Source: Branchiostoma floridae (Eukaryota > Chordata > Leptocardii > Amphioxiformes > Branchiostomatidae). Taken from it: a stretch of 64,000 nucleotides of DNA. The stretch is taken from assembly GCF_000003815.2 (NCBI RefSeq), contig NC_049982.1, positions 33,789,978 through 33,853,977 on the forward strand, read 5' to 3'. The notes under the pieces were generated by a model. The model was not told the origin of the DNA and searched no databases. It saw only the letters and a program-made list of their open reading frames with translations. Of this stretch, positions 10,256-21,696 are shown piece by piece (position 1 is the first letter of the stretch; every line of letters begins with the position of its first letter). A program made the translations under genes and the position numbers.

Positions 10256-12517
10256 TTATCTGCGGTACTTGGCAGTCAGGATCGTGAAGTCCCTGTGGAC
10301 TCTGTAGACCAAGCTCTTGAACTCCCGAAGCACCACGCAATCTCGGATGGAGCGGGCGTACTCACCAGGAGGATCCTGTAGAGTGGTTGACATGATCTCA
10401 GAAACGTCGTCGGAAGATGTAAAGCCCAAAACGTTGTTCTGAAAAAAAAAATGTTTAAGATTAAGACTTGAAAGAAGTATATGCTGACATGTACGGTCAG
10501 ATTCTCCTTTTAAGTGTAATCTAAGTCGGAGAAAATCAAAGTACGTCAGGTTGAAATTCGATAACTATCTGGTGTATTTGCAGATAGTGCCATAGGCAGG
10601 TACCAAAAACCATCGTTGTGTGCGTTTGGGACATTTTGTATTTCCTAACGAACAAGTGTATTTACGATGGAAAGCAAAAAATCTCCAGATATCGTGTTTA
10701 ATCATTGAATTTGCAAGCATAGAATATTCGTATCTTAACACTGATTTCAACGATCAAATGCAGGAATAAGACCTTGTTGATGTTTTAGTATAGTGAAGCG
10801 GTGACTAACAATTCGTGATGGCACTGCAGTATGAAATGGACGGAAGATAAACTGGATTCGCATTAAGAGATATGGGTAAGATCTAGTCTTACTGTGACTA
10901 CAATGGCTGTCATGAGCCCGTTGAGCTGGTGAATTGTCGCCTCCACCGTGTCAGCGGTGTCCGTATGACCGTCCTTGTCCAGTTCGTCTAGCTTTACCTC
11001 CTGTAGGTACAGACCGAATACCTGCAGGTCACGGCGAAGTCGCTGGAGGCGCTCTTCATCCTAGATAGGAAGGAACAATTGTTGTCTTGATTGTACAATG
11101 GCACAAACTTCGTTAAATACATGTATTTGAATGATACAGTTCACGCAGAGACTATTTGTGAGCCAAGAGCAATATAGTTCTAACTATTGATTCACGTCGT
11201 TGGGAGGGAGGGAGGTCCGGTGAAATTTTTAAAAAATCTTGACCTCTGAAACGCCATTGCTTGCATTTTGAGAGGGCAACAAGATCGAAAGGAAGAAAAG
11301 CTTTCGAAACCTACATAACTGATTCGTATTTTTTTCATGGCCCTCCCCCAACCCGTTTTTTTTTCATGGCCCTCCCCCAAGCCCACCATTTTTAAAATTC
11401 CCCACTCCCTGTACACAAGCCATTCCCCGGTAAATCTATCGCACGATCCCTAAGCGTAAGGGACTGTGTAACCTCCACTGGACACGGTTCAAAGAAGTTT
11501 ACTATATAATTACACCACCGTCTGTCGTTCAGCCAAACAGTATGAGCTTACAAGAAAAGTCTCCAGCATGACGTCACATCCGTGTCAACGTCCTACAGTA
11601 CTTTCAGTTTTGTCATGCATATTAACACGGAAGTGTTTGTGTGTTAGCCAGGGTACATGTACTGCATATGTGCGTTTTCATACCTCCATTGCTCTCCACT
11701 CAATCGTAGTCATTCTGATGTCGATGAGTTCTTCCCATGTGATTTGCTCGGCACAGTAACCAAAGTTGCCTTTGAATTCGTCCTCGATCTGTAGAAATAA
11801 AAACAAAACATATACAGTAAAAACTTAGCTCATGCCTAGCGTAGGTACTATGTAGATAGATAGAGAGATAAGATACTGGACGTTCGTCGAAATTCAAAAT
11901 CGTTAATTTCGTAAGATTGCCTCGTGAAACTTGTGTAGGGGATTTTAACGTGTGTTACTACAACTGACTGAGAACAGTATTGACAAACCTCTATAATATG
12001 TGATCAAAACATTACGGGGTGTACGTTAATCGCTACCTTAGAGGTTTTGAACTTATGCCAAAAAATTGAAATAGGTAGCAGTATCAAATTAAGGAGAACA
12101 AATATAGGAGACAGGGTGTCAGGATAGTTTAGGATACTTACAAACGCATCGTAGGCGGCCGTTGCTTTTTCGTGTAGTCTCAAGGTTAGGGTTCGGGAGT
12201 TCATTAGCACTTCCAACGGAGTCTGCTTCGGGAAGTCGGAACTTGTAGCTGGGATGGGCCCTGCACTGGTCCCGCAAAACACCAGGAGTAGTACCACAGC
12301 TATCATCCTTGTCACATGAGCTTCTGTTAAATTGACGTCAAACTAGTAAATCTATGCACCATGTAAACGCAACGGCTAAAGACGTCAAAGGGTTTCAAAA
12401 ATGATGCCGAAGGCTGCACTGCAAGAGGAATTGGCATAAAACGTTTTTGATATAGTTTGAAAAAAAATACTCACTTTTCAAGAGAGAAGAAAGAGCGTTG
12501 TTGAACGCTGCACCCAT
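10256..12517 (-). CDS. IL-6/CNTF/LIF-family-like four-helix cytokine, gene A
   Basis: Five exons on the minus strand join in frame at GT-AG sites: 12475-12517, 12142-12323, 11684-11788, 10893-11060, 10256-10438. From the shared Met in exon 2 (MIAVVLLLVFCGTSAG, a clear signal peptide) the product is 206 residues. An upstream ATG at 12517 (good Kozak context) adds a 20-residue N-terminal extension. Exon 2 encodes the signal peptide and helix A (LMNSRTLTLRLHEK..AYDAF). Exon 3 is the AB loop with Cys (GYCAEQITWEEL). Exon 4 is helices B and C (DEERLQRLRRDLQVFGLYL; TIHQLNGLM). Exon 5 is helix D (RDCVVLREFKSLVYRVHRDF). ERLQ and IHxL recall CNTF; helix D recalls CLCF1, LIF and OSM, and a Cys in the AB loop plus one in helix D matches the OSM/LIF disulfide. 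Such proteins are secreted ligands of gp130-type receptors. The family call is by eye; growth hormone also links AB loop and helix D. Exon 4 is 75% identical (42/56) to gene B. No stop or frameshift is seen. Confidence 0.8.
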
Positions 12518-12634
12518 AGTATGTCTGGAGTAAGCTGTACGAAGATCTTCTCAGACAGAAGTTTTGAGAGTTGTTACGCTGCCCTCTTCTTTGAGGTCGC
12601 TTGGTTTCTTCAATGTTGAACATTTTTCTCGGCC

Positions 12635-12642
12635 TTTTTATG
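12635..12642 (-). promoter_or_regulatory. TATA-like box of gene A
   Basis: Minus-strand CATAAAAA followed by GGCCGAGAAAAATG lies 118 bp upstream of the ATG at 12517. Gene B has CATAAAAA followed by CCGAGCAAAT exactly 118 bp upstream of its ATG at 18618. The matching element and spacing in two diverged paralogues support a real core promoter. Confidence 0.5.
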
Positions 12643-12649
12643 CAATGCA

Positions 12650-14215
12650 GATCAGTTGAGCTAAATTTAGTAACGCTTCCCAGATTAGCCAAGAGAAACT
12701 GCATACGTCAAATGACCGGATGGGGTTTTCCGGTGGAATTTTCATCCGTAACTTATTATCAACAGGGGATGGTGCTACTAGTAACACGTGGTCTTATTCA
12801 TCAGTGACACTTTTCAAATCATCACGTTCTTCGAGTTCAGTACAGCGAAAGTATATTTCTCATTTACAGGTATACTATTCATTTTTACTTCCGGACGTTG
12901 ACAACGAATGAGTAACTTCATTAATAAAGTTAATGTATAATGAAATGTTATCATCTTCACCATTTTCAGTGAGCTTTTTTGTTGTCACGCGCTTAATGCG
13001 CGCCTTTATGAAGAACGCCCACATATATTGTGAAGACCCGTATCCGCAGTGTATCCCAAAATAGGAACACTCACTCATTGAAATAAACAAGAACACGTAC
13101 GTATACCTATAGCAACATTGTGCATATTCAAATCACGTGGGTGCGAAAGTGATAAGAATTATCTTGAATGCTGCACTTAAAAGGAATGAGGGTATTTTTA
13201 TGAATACAAAGTATTAAGATGGATAAAGTTATCTTGAAGGTAGGAAAAGACAAAATTTGAATGAATCTATGCTAAATATTTATAGATAGTCCGTTTCTTT
13301 CTATAGATATGATACATGCTGGCAATCCACAGAGGCCGGATGGCGGCCCATACACTAACACATGACAAGCGAGGGGGTTTCCCAGGCCATTACGTCATGC
13401 TTTGTACACCGGAAGTATAAGGTCGCTGGTGGCCTGTGCCAGTGTGTGGCGGAAGTGAGCTGAGTGGCAGCCTCCGGGCCACTTTGCAGTCGTTAAACAG
13501 TTTATGATTCATGTCTGAGGTCTATGGAGTTATCATATGGAACACTAGGCTGGATTTAGCGAATGATAGGGGAATCTTTTCACATAAAAACCTTCCGATT
13601 ATCCATAAACGTTGACAGATTTTGCCATTTCCTAAAAATTTCAAGTAAGTTCATGTAATACTTACCCCTGTCTATTAGTACTGGCGCGGTGTACAAGACA
13701 GGGCTGCGCGCTCGAAAAGTTTCAAGGGATTTGAATACAAAGTTCTGAGTGGTTTGCCACAGTATTCATGGCGTTGCACATGATACTAACGAATTGTCGG
13801 AAGATCCACACGTATCTTGTCCCACTGTTCTCTCTTTTAACCAAGGAGTGACTTAGCAAATTCCAGAGGCGCACTCCTCCCCGGGTTCACTATGCGCAGT
13901 CATGTCGTTGACGCAATGAAGTCCCGGGAAGTTGCACTGTACACATCCCGGCGACATCCCCGATTTGAATCACGGAAAATTCCAATTGCTTTTGTTGCAA
14001 CCCAGACTTCCTGGTTCAGTGACCTCGGATTCATTAAGAGTTTCCTCCTAAACGGAAAGATCATACAGGAATGTTCCTATTTAAAAAGACTCCATTCAAA
14101 TCAAGGGAACGAATGCGCAACGTTATCAGTCACTTGTATTACTTTCGTCTATCTATGTTTCGGCAGTGTTTGATCTTTCTGCAATATCTATTTATAGTAT
14201 CTATCTGCAGCATCT
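12650..14215. other. no feature recognised
   Basis: Upstream flank of gene A. Only short ORFs without recognisable products; nothing convincing on either strand. Confidence 0.4.
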
Positions 14216-14217
14216 AT

Positions 14218-14517
14218 TTATCAACAGCATCTATCTAGATAGATGGATAGTGTCCATACATACATGTATACAGAACTATCTACAGTATCTATCTAGATGG
14301 ATAGTGTCCATACATACATGGATACAGAATCTATCTACAGTATCTATCTAGATAGATAGTGTCCATACATACATGGATACAGAATCTATCTACAGTATCT
14401 ATCTAGATAGATAGTGTCCATACATACATGGATACAGAATCTATCTACAGTATCTATCTAGATAGATAGTGTCCATACATATATGGATACAGAATCTATC
14501 TACAGTATCTATCTAGA

Positions 14518-14518
<1 letters not shown>
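14218..14518 (+). repeat. 55-bp minisatellite with palindromic core
   Basis: About five copies of a 55-bp unit; each contains TATCTATCTAGATAGATA (palindromic around CTAGATAG) and GTCCATACATACATGGATAC. Early copies are more diverged than late ones. ORFs across it are artefacts. Confidence 0.9.
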
Positions 14519-14553
<35 letters not shown>

Positions 14554-14716
14554 CGTCCGTCCTTCTGTCTGTCCGTCTGTCTGTCTGTCTGTCCGTCCGC
14601 CCGTCCGACTGCCTGTCTGTCTGTCTGTCTGTCTGTATGTCTGTCTGTCGTCCGGCCGCCCGCCTGTTTGTCTGTCTGTCTGTCTGTCCGTCTGTCTGTC
14701 TGTCTGTCTGTCTGTG
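14518..14716 (+). repeat. (GTCT)n microsatellite, imperfect
   Basis: About 200 bp of GTCT units with CCGT and CCGC interruptions, directly continuing the 55-bp minisatellite. It produces repetitive ORFs (SVCLSVCLSV / TDRQTDRQTD) on both strands that are not genes. Confidence 0.95.
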
Positions 14717-14719
14717 TAC

Positions 14720-15835
14720 AAGATAATTCAAGAATGGTTGAATGGTCGTGTTGCGAACTTCTTAGGGGAAATGAAGATCGCGAACGGCACGATGCGGTAG
14801 GCACGACTTCAGGGAAGCCAGGCGGCTAGGTAAAAGCTGTACGACACTTTGGAAAGTTTGGGAAATAAGTTGTGATAATATGATACCTATTCGACGTTTA
14901 AAAAACTTATGTGATGGGCACAACACGATTGAGGAGATGATCTCGGGAAACGAATGTCAAGAAACTCATTTTGTGGGAGCGGGCGTTAAGAACCATACAT
15001 ACACGACCGTGACGGTAGTTCTTTTACTCAAGTTCGCAGTTTTACCCTGAACGTCAAGAATCAGACTTTCATCAACAAACTATAAGATCTACAAATCATA
15101 CTTAAGCATGGTAAATAATTCCGCGAATACTTCTCCAATACCAGTATTCAATCCCTACTATGTAACATTTTCGCTGCTCAATTGAAAGTATTCTCGAGAA
15201 CAAAACCTTCCTGTGGATGAGATGTACCGACACTTCTCAGCATAATCGTGGTGGCTTACAGCCTTTCGGCATGGTCAGTTTAGCAGTAAGTTTAGTTATT
15301 CTGGTGTATGTATGTATGTATGTATGTGTGTTTGAGTTTCTAAAATCCATCTCAAACTAGAACATCTTTGTGTAAACAACAACGTAACTGTACACTGGTG
15401 GATCTCCTAGGATTGACTAAGACTAGGGTGGGCTAATGATGAAAATATGCTTAAAATTAGTTTGACACATCTTTCATATGAAGGTTTTGTTGTAGAAAAT
15501 ATTCTAAAATTTGGAGCCGAACTGTTGCATACTGGCCATGGATTTCTAAATCTCACGCAATGGTAACGTTAGTGGTAAGAGAACTGGAATGGCTACAGTA
15601 TATGTTCCCGACTAGAATTTTGGATTATCTTTCCGCCACGTCTCCTACATTAAGTTATTTAACCTGGATAACATTCTCACCATTATAGATTCAATTATCA
15701 TGGCATAGAAGTCCCTGAATCAATTTGGGGAAGTCAGCAATTATTCATTTGTTCGAACTAAAGCACTGAAATGTTCTATAGAATCGTGCATACTGGCAGC
15801 TATTTCCAATCATGCTTTTAGATTTCAACTTCCTA
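14720..15835. other. no gene; a short TATG microsatellite
   Basis: Contains a GTAT run at 15304-15327. Nothing else recognised. Confidence 0.45.
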
Positions 15836-15838
15836 ATA

Positions 15839-17554
15839 CCCCTGTCACATTAGGCGAAAATCGATCGGACGACGATTCTGCGGCAATCGCCCGAGCCTCG
15901 CTTATAATGATAACTTTATTGCACAACAATTGTACAAGGTACAGAGTATGACTTAGATGTGGCAGGGATAGTTTTCAGGTGAAAATACCCTCTGTCGATC
16001 TTTAATATGGCCGATCTTTACGAAGCCGTCGAAGGACCATTTGGACAAAACCTGTTTTAGCGAAGAATATTTGTGCTCACAGCGAAGGGGCTGCATGCTC
16101 GGCGAAAGAGCTGTGTGCTCACAGCGAAAGAGCTGTGTGCACGCAGCAAAGGGGCTGCGTGCTCAGCAAACGAGCTGTGTGCTTACAGCAAATAGGCTGT
16201 GTGCTCGGCGAAGTGCCTGTGTGCTCACAGCGAAAGAGCTGTGTGCTCACAGCGAACGGGCTGCGTGCTCACAGCGAACGGGCTGCGTGCTCGGCGAACG
16301 AGCTGTGTGCTGTGTGCTCGGCGAAGGAGCTGTGTGCTCACAGCGAAAGGGCTTTGGGCACCAGGTTGAAGCTGGTCGCTGATTGGTAGCCGCCGATCCA
16401 GCCGCCGATTCGTCATTAAACAAAACAAAACATAGCATCCCATTCAGACGCCCATTCGAAGAAAGTAAAAATTCCTAATTTCCTTTAAAAGCTTAAATGG
16501 ATATCAAGAACTACTGGATATTGTCTATTACCACCCAATATATAAACATAGATAATAACAGAAAATATTATATCAACGATTAAGCACGAATAATAGGCCC
16601 AATCGGCTGCCAACTTTAGCCTGGCTTTTAGATAGCGCATATCTAAAAGTGAATTTAGATAGCGCATATCCTAACCTATTCAAAACAAGTATCAAATCTT
16701 ACGGCCCGGATCTAATTAATGAACTAGAGGGGAACTATCTAATTTACTAATAGCTATAGGAAATATGAAATACCCAAGCAAAGGAGGTGCTAAAATCGGC
16801 TGCCATACGGCTTGTAGAGCAAACTGCTACTTATCTAAACGCGGACCGTTAACTTTTAAGACGAATTTAGATAGCGCATACCCTAAGGTATTCAATCCAA
16901 GTATCAAATCTTACGGACCGGATTTAATTGATAAACTAGAGTTGAAGCAGTTTGGTCTATAGGAAATCGGCACTGAGCTCCAGTTCATTAATTAAATCCG
17001 GCCCGGAAGATTAGATATTTGTATCAAATACGACAGGTATGAGCTATCTAAATTGCACTTAAAAGTTCATGGCCAACGTTTAGGTAAGGGCCAAATTGCT
17101 CTATAGGCCGTATGGCAGCCGATTTTAGCGCCCCTTTTCTTAAATGGGTATATCCTATTAGATAATTCCTTCAAGTTTTTTAAATAAATCCGGTCCGTAA
17201 GATTTGATACTTGTTTTGAATACATTAGGATATACGCTATCTAATTTCGTCTTAAAAATTCACGGGCCACGTTTAGATAAATAGCAGATTGCTCTACAAG
17301 CCGTATGGCAGCCGATTTTAGACCGTGAAGTTTGCCGATGATTGGGCCTATTAGTTGTGCTTAATCGTTGATATAATACTTTCTGTTATTATTCATGTTT
17401 ACATATACATATATTGGGTGGTAATAGACAACATCCAGCAGTTCTTGATATCCATTTGAGCACACAGCTCCTTTGCTAAAACAGGTTTTGTCCCAATGGT
17501 CCTTCGTAGATCTTCCATCGATACGCCCGAAGATCGTGGATAATGTGACAGGGG
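15839..17554. mobile_element. foldback-type TIR DNA transposon, TA target duplication
   Basis: Ends are inverted: CCCCTGTCACATTA (15839 onwards) and TAATGTGACAGGGG (to 17554), flanked on both sides by TA. The arms continue inward: GAAGGACCATTTGGACAAAA (16032-16051) has its inverse near 17487-17506. The interior is a large palindrome: 16499-16590 pairs with 17360-17455, and 16640-16945 pairs with segments of 16985-17320 (shared box AAGTATCAAATCTTACGG). The left arm is broken by an insertion around 15900-16005 (TAATGATAACTTTATTGCAC). No transposase ORF is visible, so it is non-autonomous. The TA target site suggests a Tc1/mariner-type mechanism, but the superfamily is uncertain. Confidence 0.75.
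16070..16355 (+). repeat. ~20-bp minisatellite inside the foldback element
   Basis: About 13 imperfect units of GTGCTCACAGCGAAAGAGCT, some shortened to GTGCTCGGCGAA. It lies inside the left arm of the 15839-17554 element; a single unit-like piece (TGAGCACACAGCTCCTTTGC) marks the right arm near 17457. The repetitive ORFs across it are not genes. Confidence 0.85.
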
Positions 17555-17556
17555 TA

Positions 17557-18490
17557 TAAATAAACTTCAGAATAAGCATTAGAACGGGCATTTTCATTCC
17601 ATTTCCAAAATTAGCGCAATCCAATTCTTGAAATTAAAAAAAATCTAAAATTGGTTTGCGCGTTTATTTTGTAACTTTTGATTGATTTCAAAATATCATT
17701 TTCAATAACCAGGATTGCACAGTTTTAGTTTCTCTTAGATTAAGATTTTGCTCGGTATATTTCTTTTTGTGAAGTTTGCTTCTCAATGAGGTACTTTTGT
17801 TTTCCCATTATGAAGTACACGAAGAAACCATGCGGTAAATATATCGTGGACAATTAGATGACAACACCTGGTAACGTTACGATGAACACACAGAAAACTG
17901 TCATCGAAAGTTTTCCTGTTTTTTCGTAATCTTAACGTTACGTATATTCTTTCTACACGTTTACACCTGATCTAACCACGAAAGTAAAAAAGGGAAACTC
18001 TAACAATCATAGCGACAATTCTACTTCAGGAAATAAATGAACGCTACTTCCTGTCGATTTCAAATTTGCTTTAAATTTTGTTATACCTGCCAACCTGCCT
18101 GACAGGTCAAAGTAAGCTCAAATCAATGACCAATCTACTTAAAAGTTTCTTATGTGGATGTTAGGAAATAGGCACTTCTTCCTGCCAACTTATATGCATA
18201 GTGAGTCCAAGTCCTTAAACCCTGCATACGTAAACTGAACGCTTTTCGTAATGTTAAATAATCCAACTACCGCTCGTGAATTGGGACTTTAATGTATATG
18301 GTATTGAATGCGTTGGAATTCCAGAGATGACTGGTAAATACCTCATACCATTGGATCACTCCCCGTGAGCTACGAACGGTATGTGATGGTGTTGTAAAAA
18401 TCTTGGGGAAAACCACGAAGACCTTTTTTTTTCTCTCCAGAGTTTCACACCGTCATCCGACACTGGAGTTGCCATCTTTTGTTAAGCCTC
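17557..18490. other. no feature recognised (upstream of gene B)
   Basis: AT-rich sequence with no exon or repeat recognised. Confidence 0.45.
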
Positions 18491-18492
18491 CA

Positions 18493-18500
18493 CATAAAAA
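18493..18500 (+). promoter_or_regulatory. TATA-like box of gene B
   Basis: CATAAAAA followed by CCGAGCAAAT, 118 bp before the ATG at 18618, matching the promoter of gene A in sequence and spacing. Confidence 0.5.
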
Positions 18501-18617
18501 CCGAGCAAATCAACCAGGCAGGCAAAATAGTCGCCACAAACAGCGGATCTGGAGAAGACAACTTTTGTAGTGGACAATCTAAGAAAGATCATTTTACGCC
18601 TTCAGTTCCAGTATTCA

Positions 18618-21480
18618 ATGAAGCAGGTAAGAAACTGTTTTATAGAGTTAAATTTTACCCGTTTGTTTATTTTGTAATGGAATCTCTGCACCCGCTAATT
18701 CGTTAATAGTGAGAATTGAACTTTTATGTTAAAACTTATATTGTAGATATTCTAGAAAATATATATTTTACATTGATATATTCATTTCAAAGTACTTTTA
18801 TATATATTTTACTGTAATGCCTGATGCACTTTTAATCATATCTTTACTGCTTGTCTGTGTTGTTTTACAAGTACATGATGATGAAAATGATCGCATTCAC
18901 CGTGGCGCTTCTCCTGACGCCAGGCGGGTGCAGTGCAGGCCCCGTCCCGACCACCCAAGCTCTGCTGCTGACCCCGTTAGAAACGATCATGAACGCCCGG
19001 ACTCTCGCCGCTAGAGTGTACGAAAGGGCATCAGATGCCTACGATACCTTTGTAAGAGCTTTTTCGTTGCTTATAACCCGTTCCTCTACATCTTAAAGAT
19101 TATGATTTGTTGTAGTGAGTTTATGCCTGTGTAGTTTAACGTTGAATCCTAATATAACGTTATAGGACGATTCTTCTGTCATAAACGTCAAAATTCATGA
19201 GGAAGCGACACGTTTCCCCCACTTCACTTCCTCTTTTGACACACTTCACCAGCTAATTCGTCACCTAGTCATGATCAATGAAGCTTACACTCATTTTTTC
19301 ATTTTCATTCTACACTCTAAGTAGCGGTTGGTGAGAAGACTGAAATCTTTATCATATGCCCCGTTTTCTTTCAGTTGGCCCCCAAAGGTCAATCTTTCCA
19401 CCAACCTGCGCTATTGGAGTAGGCCAAACCTGCACCAGCGTACTTCCTTGTTTTGTTGAACATTACTTACTGCTATCAGACCACTTGATCTGCGTGAGAC
19501 TCAGTTAATATGTATCAGTTGCCAAACTTATCTCTACGATACAAGGGGGCATACATGCCAACTGTACCGCGGAGGCTTTGAGAACTCAACTATGACGCAA
19601 AGCAACTACGTGGTCTTTTGTTATTCAAATGAGGCTGTGCACACCTCAAGCATGCCACACAAAAACCTGCCCTTGCTCTCTGACCCAGCGTTAAGGTTAA
19701 TCTTTGCCTGTATACATTTGATAGATTCAGGACGAATTCGGCGGCGATTCTGGATTCTGTGTGGAGGATATAACTTGGAACGAACTCTTCAGTGTTCGAA
19801 TCCCAACCCTGGAGTGGAGAAACTTTGGGGTAGGTAGAATTCAGCAAGGTTTTCGTTCACTTCCGGGTTGTTGCATGTGTGCTATTTTTATCGGTTTATG
19901 AACGGATGTGATTTCGGGACACTTCTTCCACATTCTTCCATATATGGTAGTGACAGAGTGTCTGAAGTCTAGGACATGTTTACTTTACGTCCTGGTCAAC
20001 ATTTACGTAATTGGAATAGCTGCTCAGACTATCGGATAAAGTAGCCTGTATTACGCGACTTTTATGGAACATTGGCCTCAAATCTTTTCTAGCTGACATA
20101 CGTTTGTGAGGAAATTTGGGCAGAAGCCTAAGTATGTATACTTTTCTCAAACTTTATTCACAGAAGGACATGCTGCGTTAAACACAGGTCGGTCATAACC
20201 GAACACTTAATAAATGTCCTGTGACATTTGTATACTTGAAGAATTGAACATGGATGTAAAGAAAACGTCCACATTTCTAAGCCATCGTTTGGAAGAAATA
20301 TTCTCTGTTCTGATATTTCCATCACGATTGACTTCCATTGTGCTAGGTTGTCCTACTTGGTACGTATGTTTAGGTAGCGTATACGTATACAACTGCACAT
20401 TGTGCTAGGTTTCTCCATTTGGTATGTGCATGTATGTTTCGGTAGTGCATACGTAGACAAGTGTACATTAACACAGCGCACAAAGCACTGTGATAACAAA
20501 GTGTGTTAACAACTGAGTCAAGAATGCCGTTAGCCTACATATTTTCAGCCTGTATTTTGTGAAGAATTTTCTTATTTATTTGCGGTTCCTCTCCATATAT
20601 CCGCTTGGCTTTGTTTCTAACTGTTTCACCGTGTGAAGTTAATATCAAGGGCATTATATATGTAATCTATCTTGACAAAAGTACAACGACTTTATTCAGG
20701 TCTTCTACATCTATACCTACATATAAACAAGTGGATACAGACATGATGACAAACAGCATTGCGTTTAACACGTTTTCACCACTAGCTCTAGGGTCTAATT
20801 CTTTATCATATGTACCCATTTCTACACGGTAAGGGTTTTCTGCTCATAGAATATGATGATCTATAGGATGGAATGTATTGAATTCTTTATAAGGTTATAT
20901 AATGCTCACGGCTTTATTACCTAACTTTACCCATCAAGGATGAGGAGCGCCTCCAGCGGCTTCGCCGTGATCTGCAGTTGTTCGGACTGTTCTTGGACGA
21001 AGTCCTGCTGGACGAACAGGATAAGCAGGGCCACACAGACACCGCTGACAAGGTGCAGCAGACTATTCACCAGCTCGACGGGCTGATGGTAGCCATAGCC
21101 ATTGCGGTAAGATACGTATCAGCATTTCTACATTACACAATGTATACAGCAGTAGTAACTTAAGTAGAATCTTCCACTTGAAACCCAAACATCTCCCACA
21201 TTATCCTCCTTCAAAGTAGTTTTCTTCAAAGGTAATTTTTGAAGTGCTTCTTTGTCAAATAACGACAGATTTTAAGTATTTCTTTCTACTCTCCCCACAG
21301 AACGACGCCATGGGCTTCATCCCTCCTACCGACGTCACCGAGATCATGTCGGACAGCTTGCGGGACCCAGCCACCGAGTCCGCCCGCGCCATCCGCGACT
21401 GCGTGGTGCTGAGAGACTTCAAGACCCTGGTCGAGAGGGGCCACAGAGACTTCACCCTGCTCAGCCGAAAATACAGTTAA
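18618..21480 (+). CDS. IL-6/CNTF/LIF-family-like four-helix cytokine, gene B
   Basis: Five in-frame exons: 18618-18626 (Met-Lys-Gln only), 18872-19051, 19731-19829, 20939-21106, 21301-21480; every intron is phase 0 with GT-AG ends. The product is 211 residues, the size of CNTF, LIF and CT-1. The signal peptide is MKMIAFTVALLLTPGGCSAG. Helix A (IMNARTLAARVYERASDAYD) ends at the first long intron. The AB loop has the conserved Cys and Trp (GFCVEDITWNEL, LEWR). Helices B/C are DEERLQRLRRDLQLFGLFLD and QTIHQLDGLM. Helix D is DCVVLRDFKTLVERGHRDF. The FxxK site-III motif of LIF/CNTF is not evident. A tiny first coding exon is also typical of LIF, CLCF1 and IL-6. If the first exon is instead non-coding, the start is MMMKM in exon 2. 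Expected role: secreted ligand of a gp130/LIFR-like receptor (inference). The paralogue, gene A, lies 6 kb away in opposite orientation. Confidence 0.82.
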
Positions 21481-21520
21481 ACGTTGTCACTTTATTTACT
21501 TAAACTTGTTACCTGAGAAA

Positions 21521-21539
21521 TCACGCGAAAGTCGTGTGA
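21521..21539 (+). promoter_or_regulatory. 3' UTR triloop hairpin 1 of gene B
   Basis: TCACGCGA-AAG-TCGTGTGA forms an 8-bp stem (one G-U) with a 3-nt loop, 41 nt after the stop codon. It is not a CACGTG palindrome, yet pairing is kept by changes on both arms relative to hairpin 3. This favours RNA structure over a simple E-box. An AUUUA pentamer (TTTATTTAC) lies just upstream. Confidence 0.5.
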
Positions 21540-21577
21540 ATATAATTAGCCCTGTTTATGCCCTGTTTATGGAGAAA

Positions 21578-21687
21578 CTACGTGAATGTCACGTGACCGC
21601 AGGTTAACCTGCTCTAGAAGAAGTCACGAATAAGTAACATGACGCCTTAACCTGTTCCGATAAAAACTTCACGTGAACGTCACGTGA
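21578..21687 (+). promoter_or_regulatory. 3' UTR triloop hairpins 2 and 3 of gene B
   Basis: Hairpin 2 (21579-21595) is TACGTGA-ATG-TCACGTG, 7 bp including a G-U. Hairpin 3 (21669-21687) is TCACGTGA-ACG-TCACGTGA, 8 perfect pairs. Between them GCAGGTTAACCTGC (21599-21612) is a perfect palindrome. Hairpin 3 plus the following TTA aligns with gene A's 10210-10231. Confidence 0.5.
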
Positions 21688-21696
21688 TTATGATGT

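Noticed and set aside
14483..14804. Repetitive ORFs on both strands (VCLSVCLS / TDRQTDRQ)
   Set aside because: Translation of the GTCT microsatellite; all frames stay open because of the repeat.
16041..16443. Cys-rich repetitive ORFs
   Set aside because: Frames across a 20-bp minisatellite within a transposon; no start context or splice support.
10256..21480. Growth hormone/prolactin family assignment for the two secreted proteins
   Set aside because: The AB-loop to helix D cysteine pair also fits GH, but the second GH cysteine pair at the C-terminus is absent and helix B/C/D wording fits CNTF/LIF/CLCF1 better. Kept as the main alternative.
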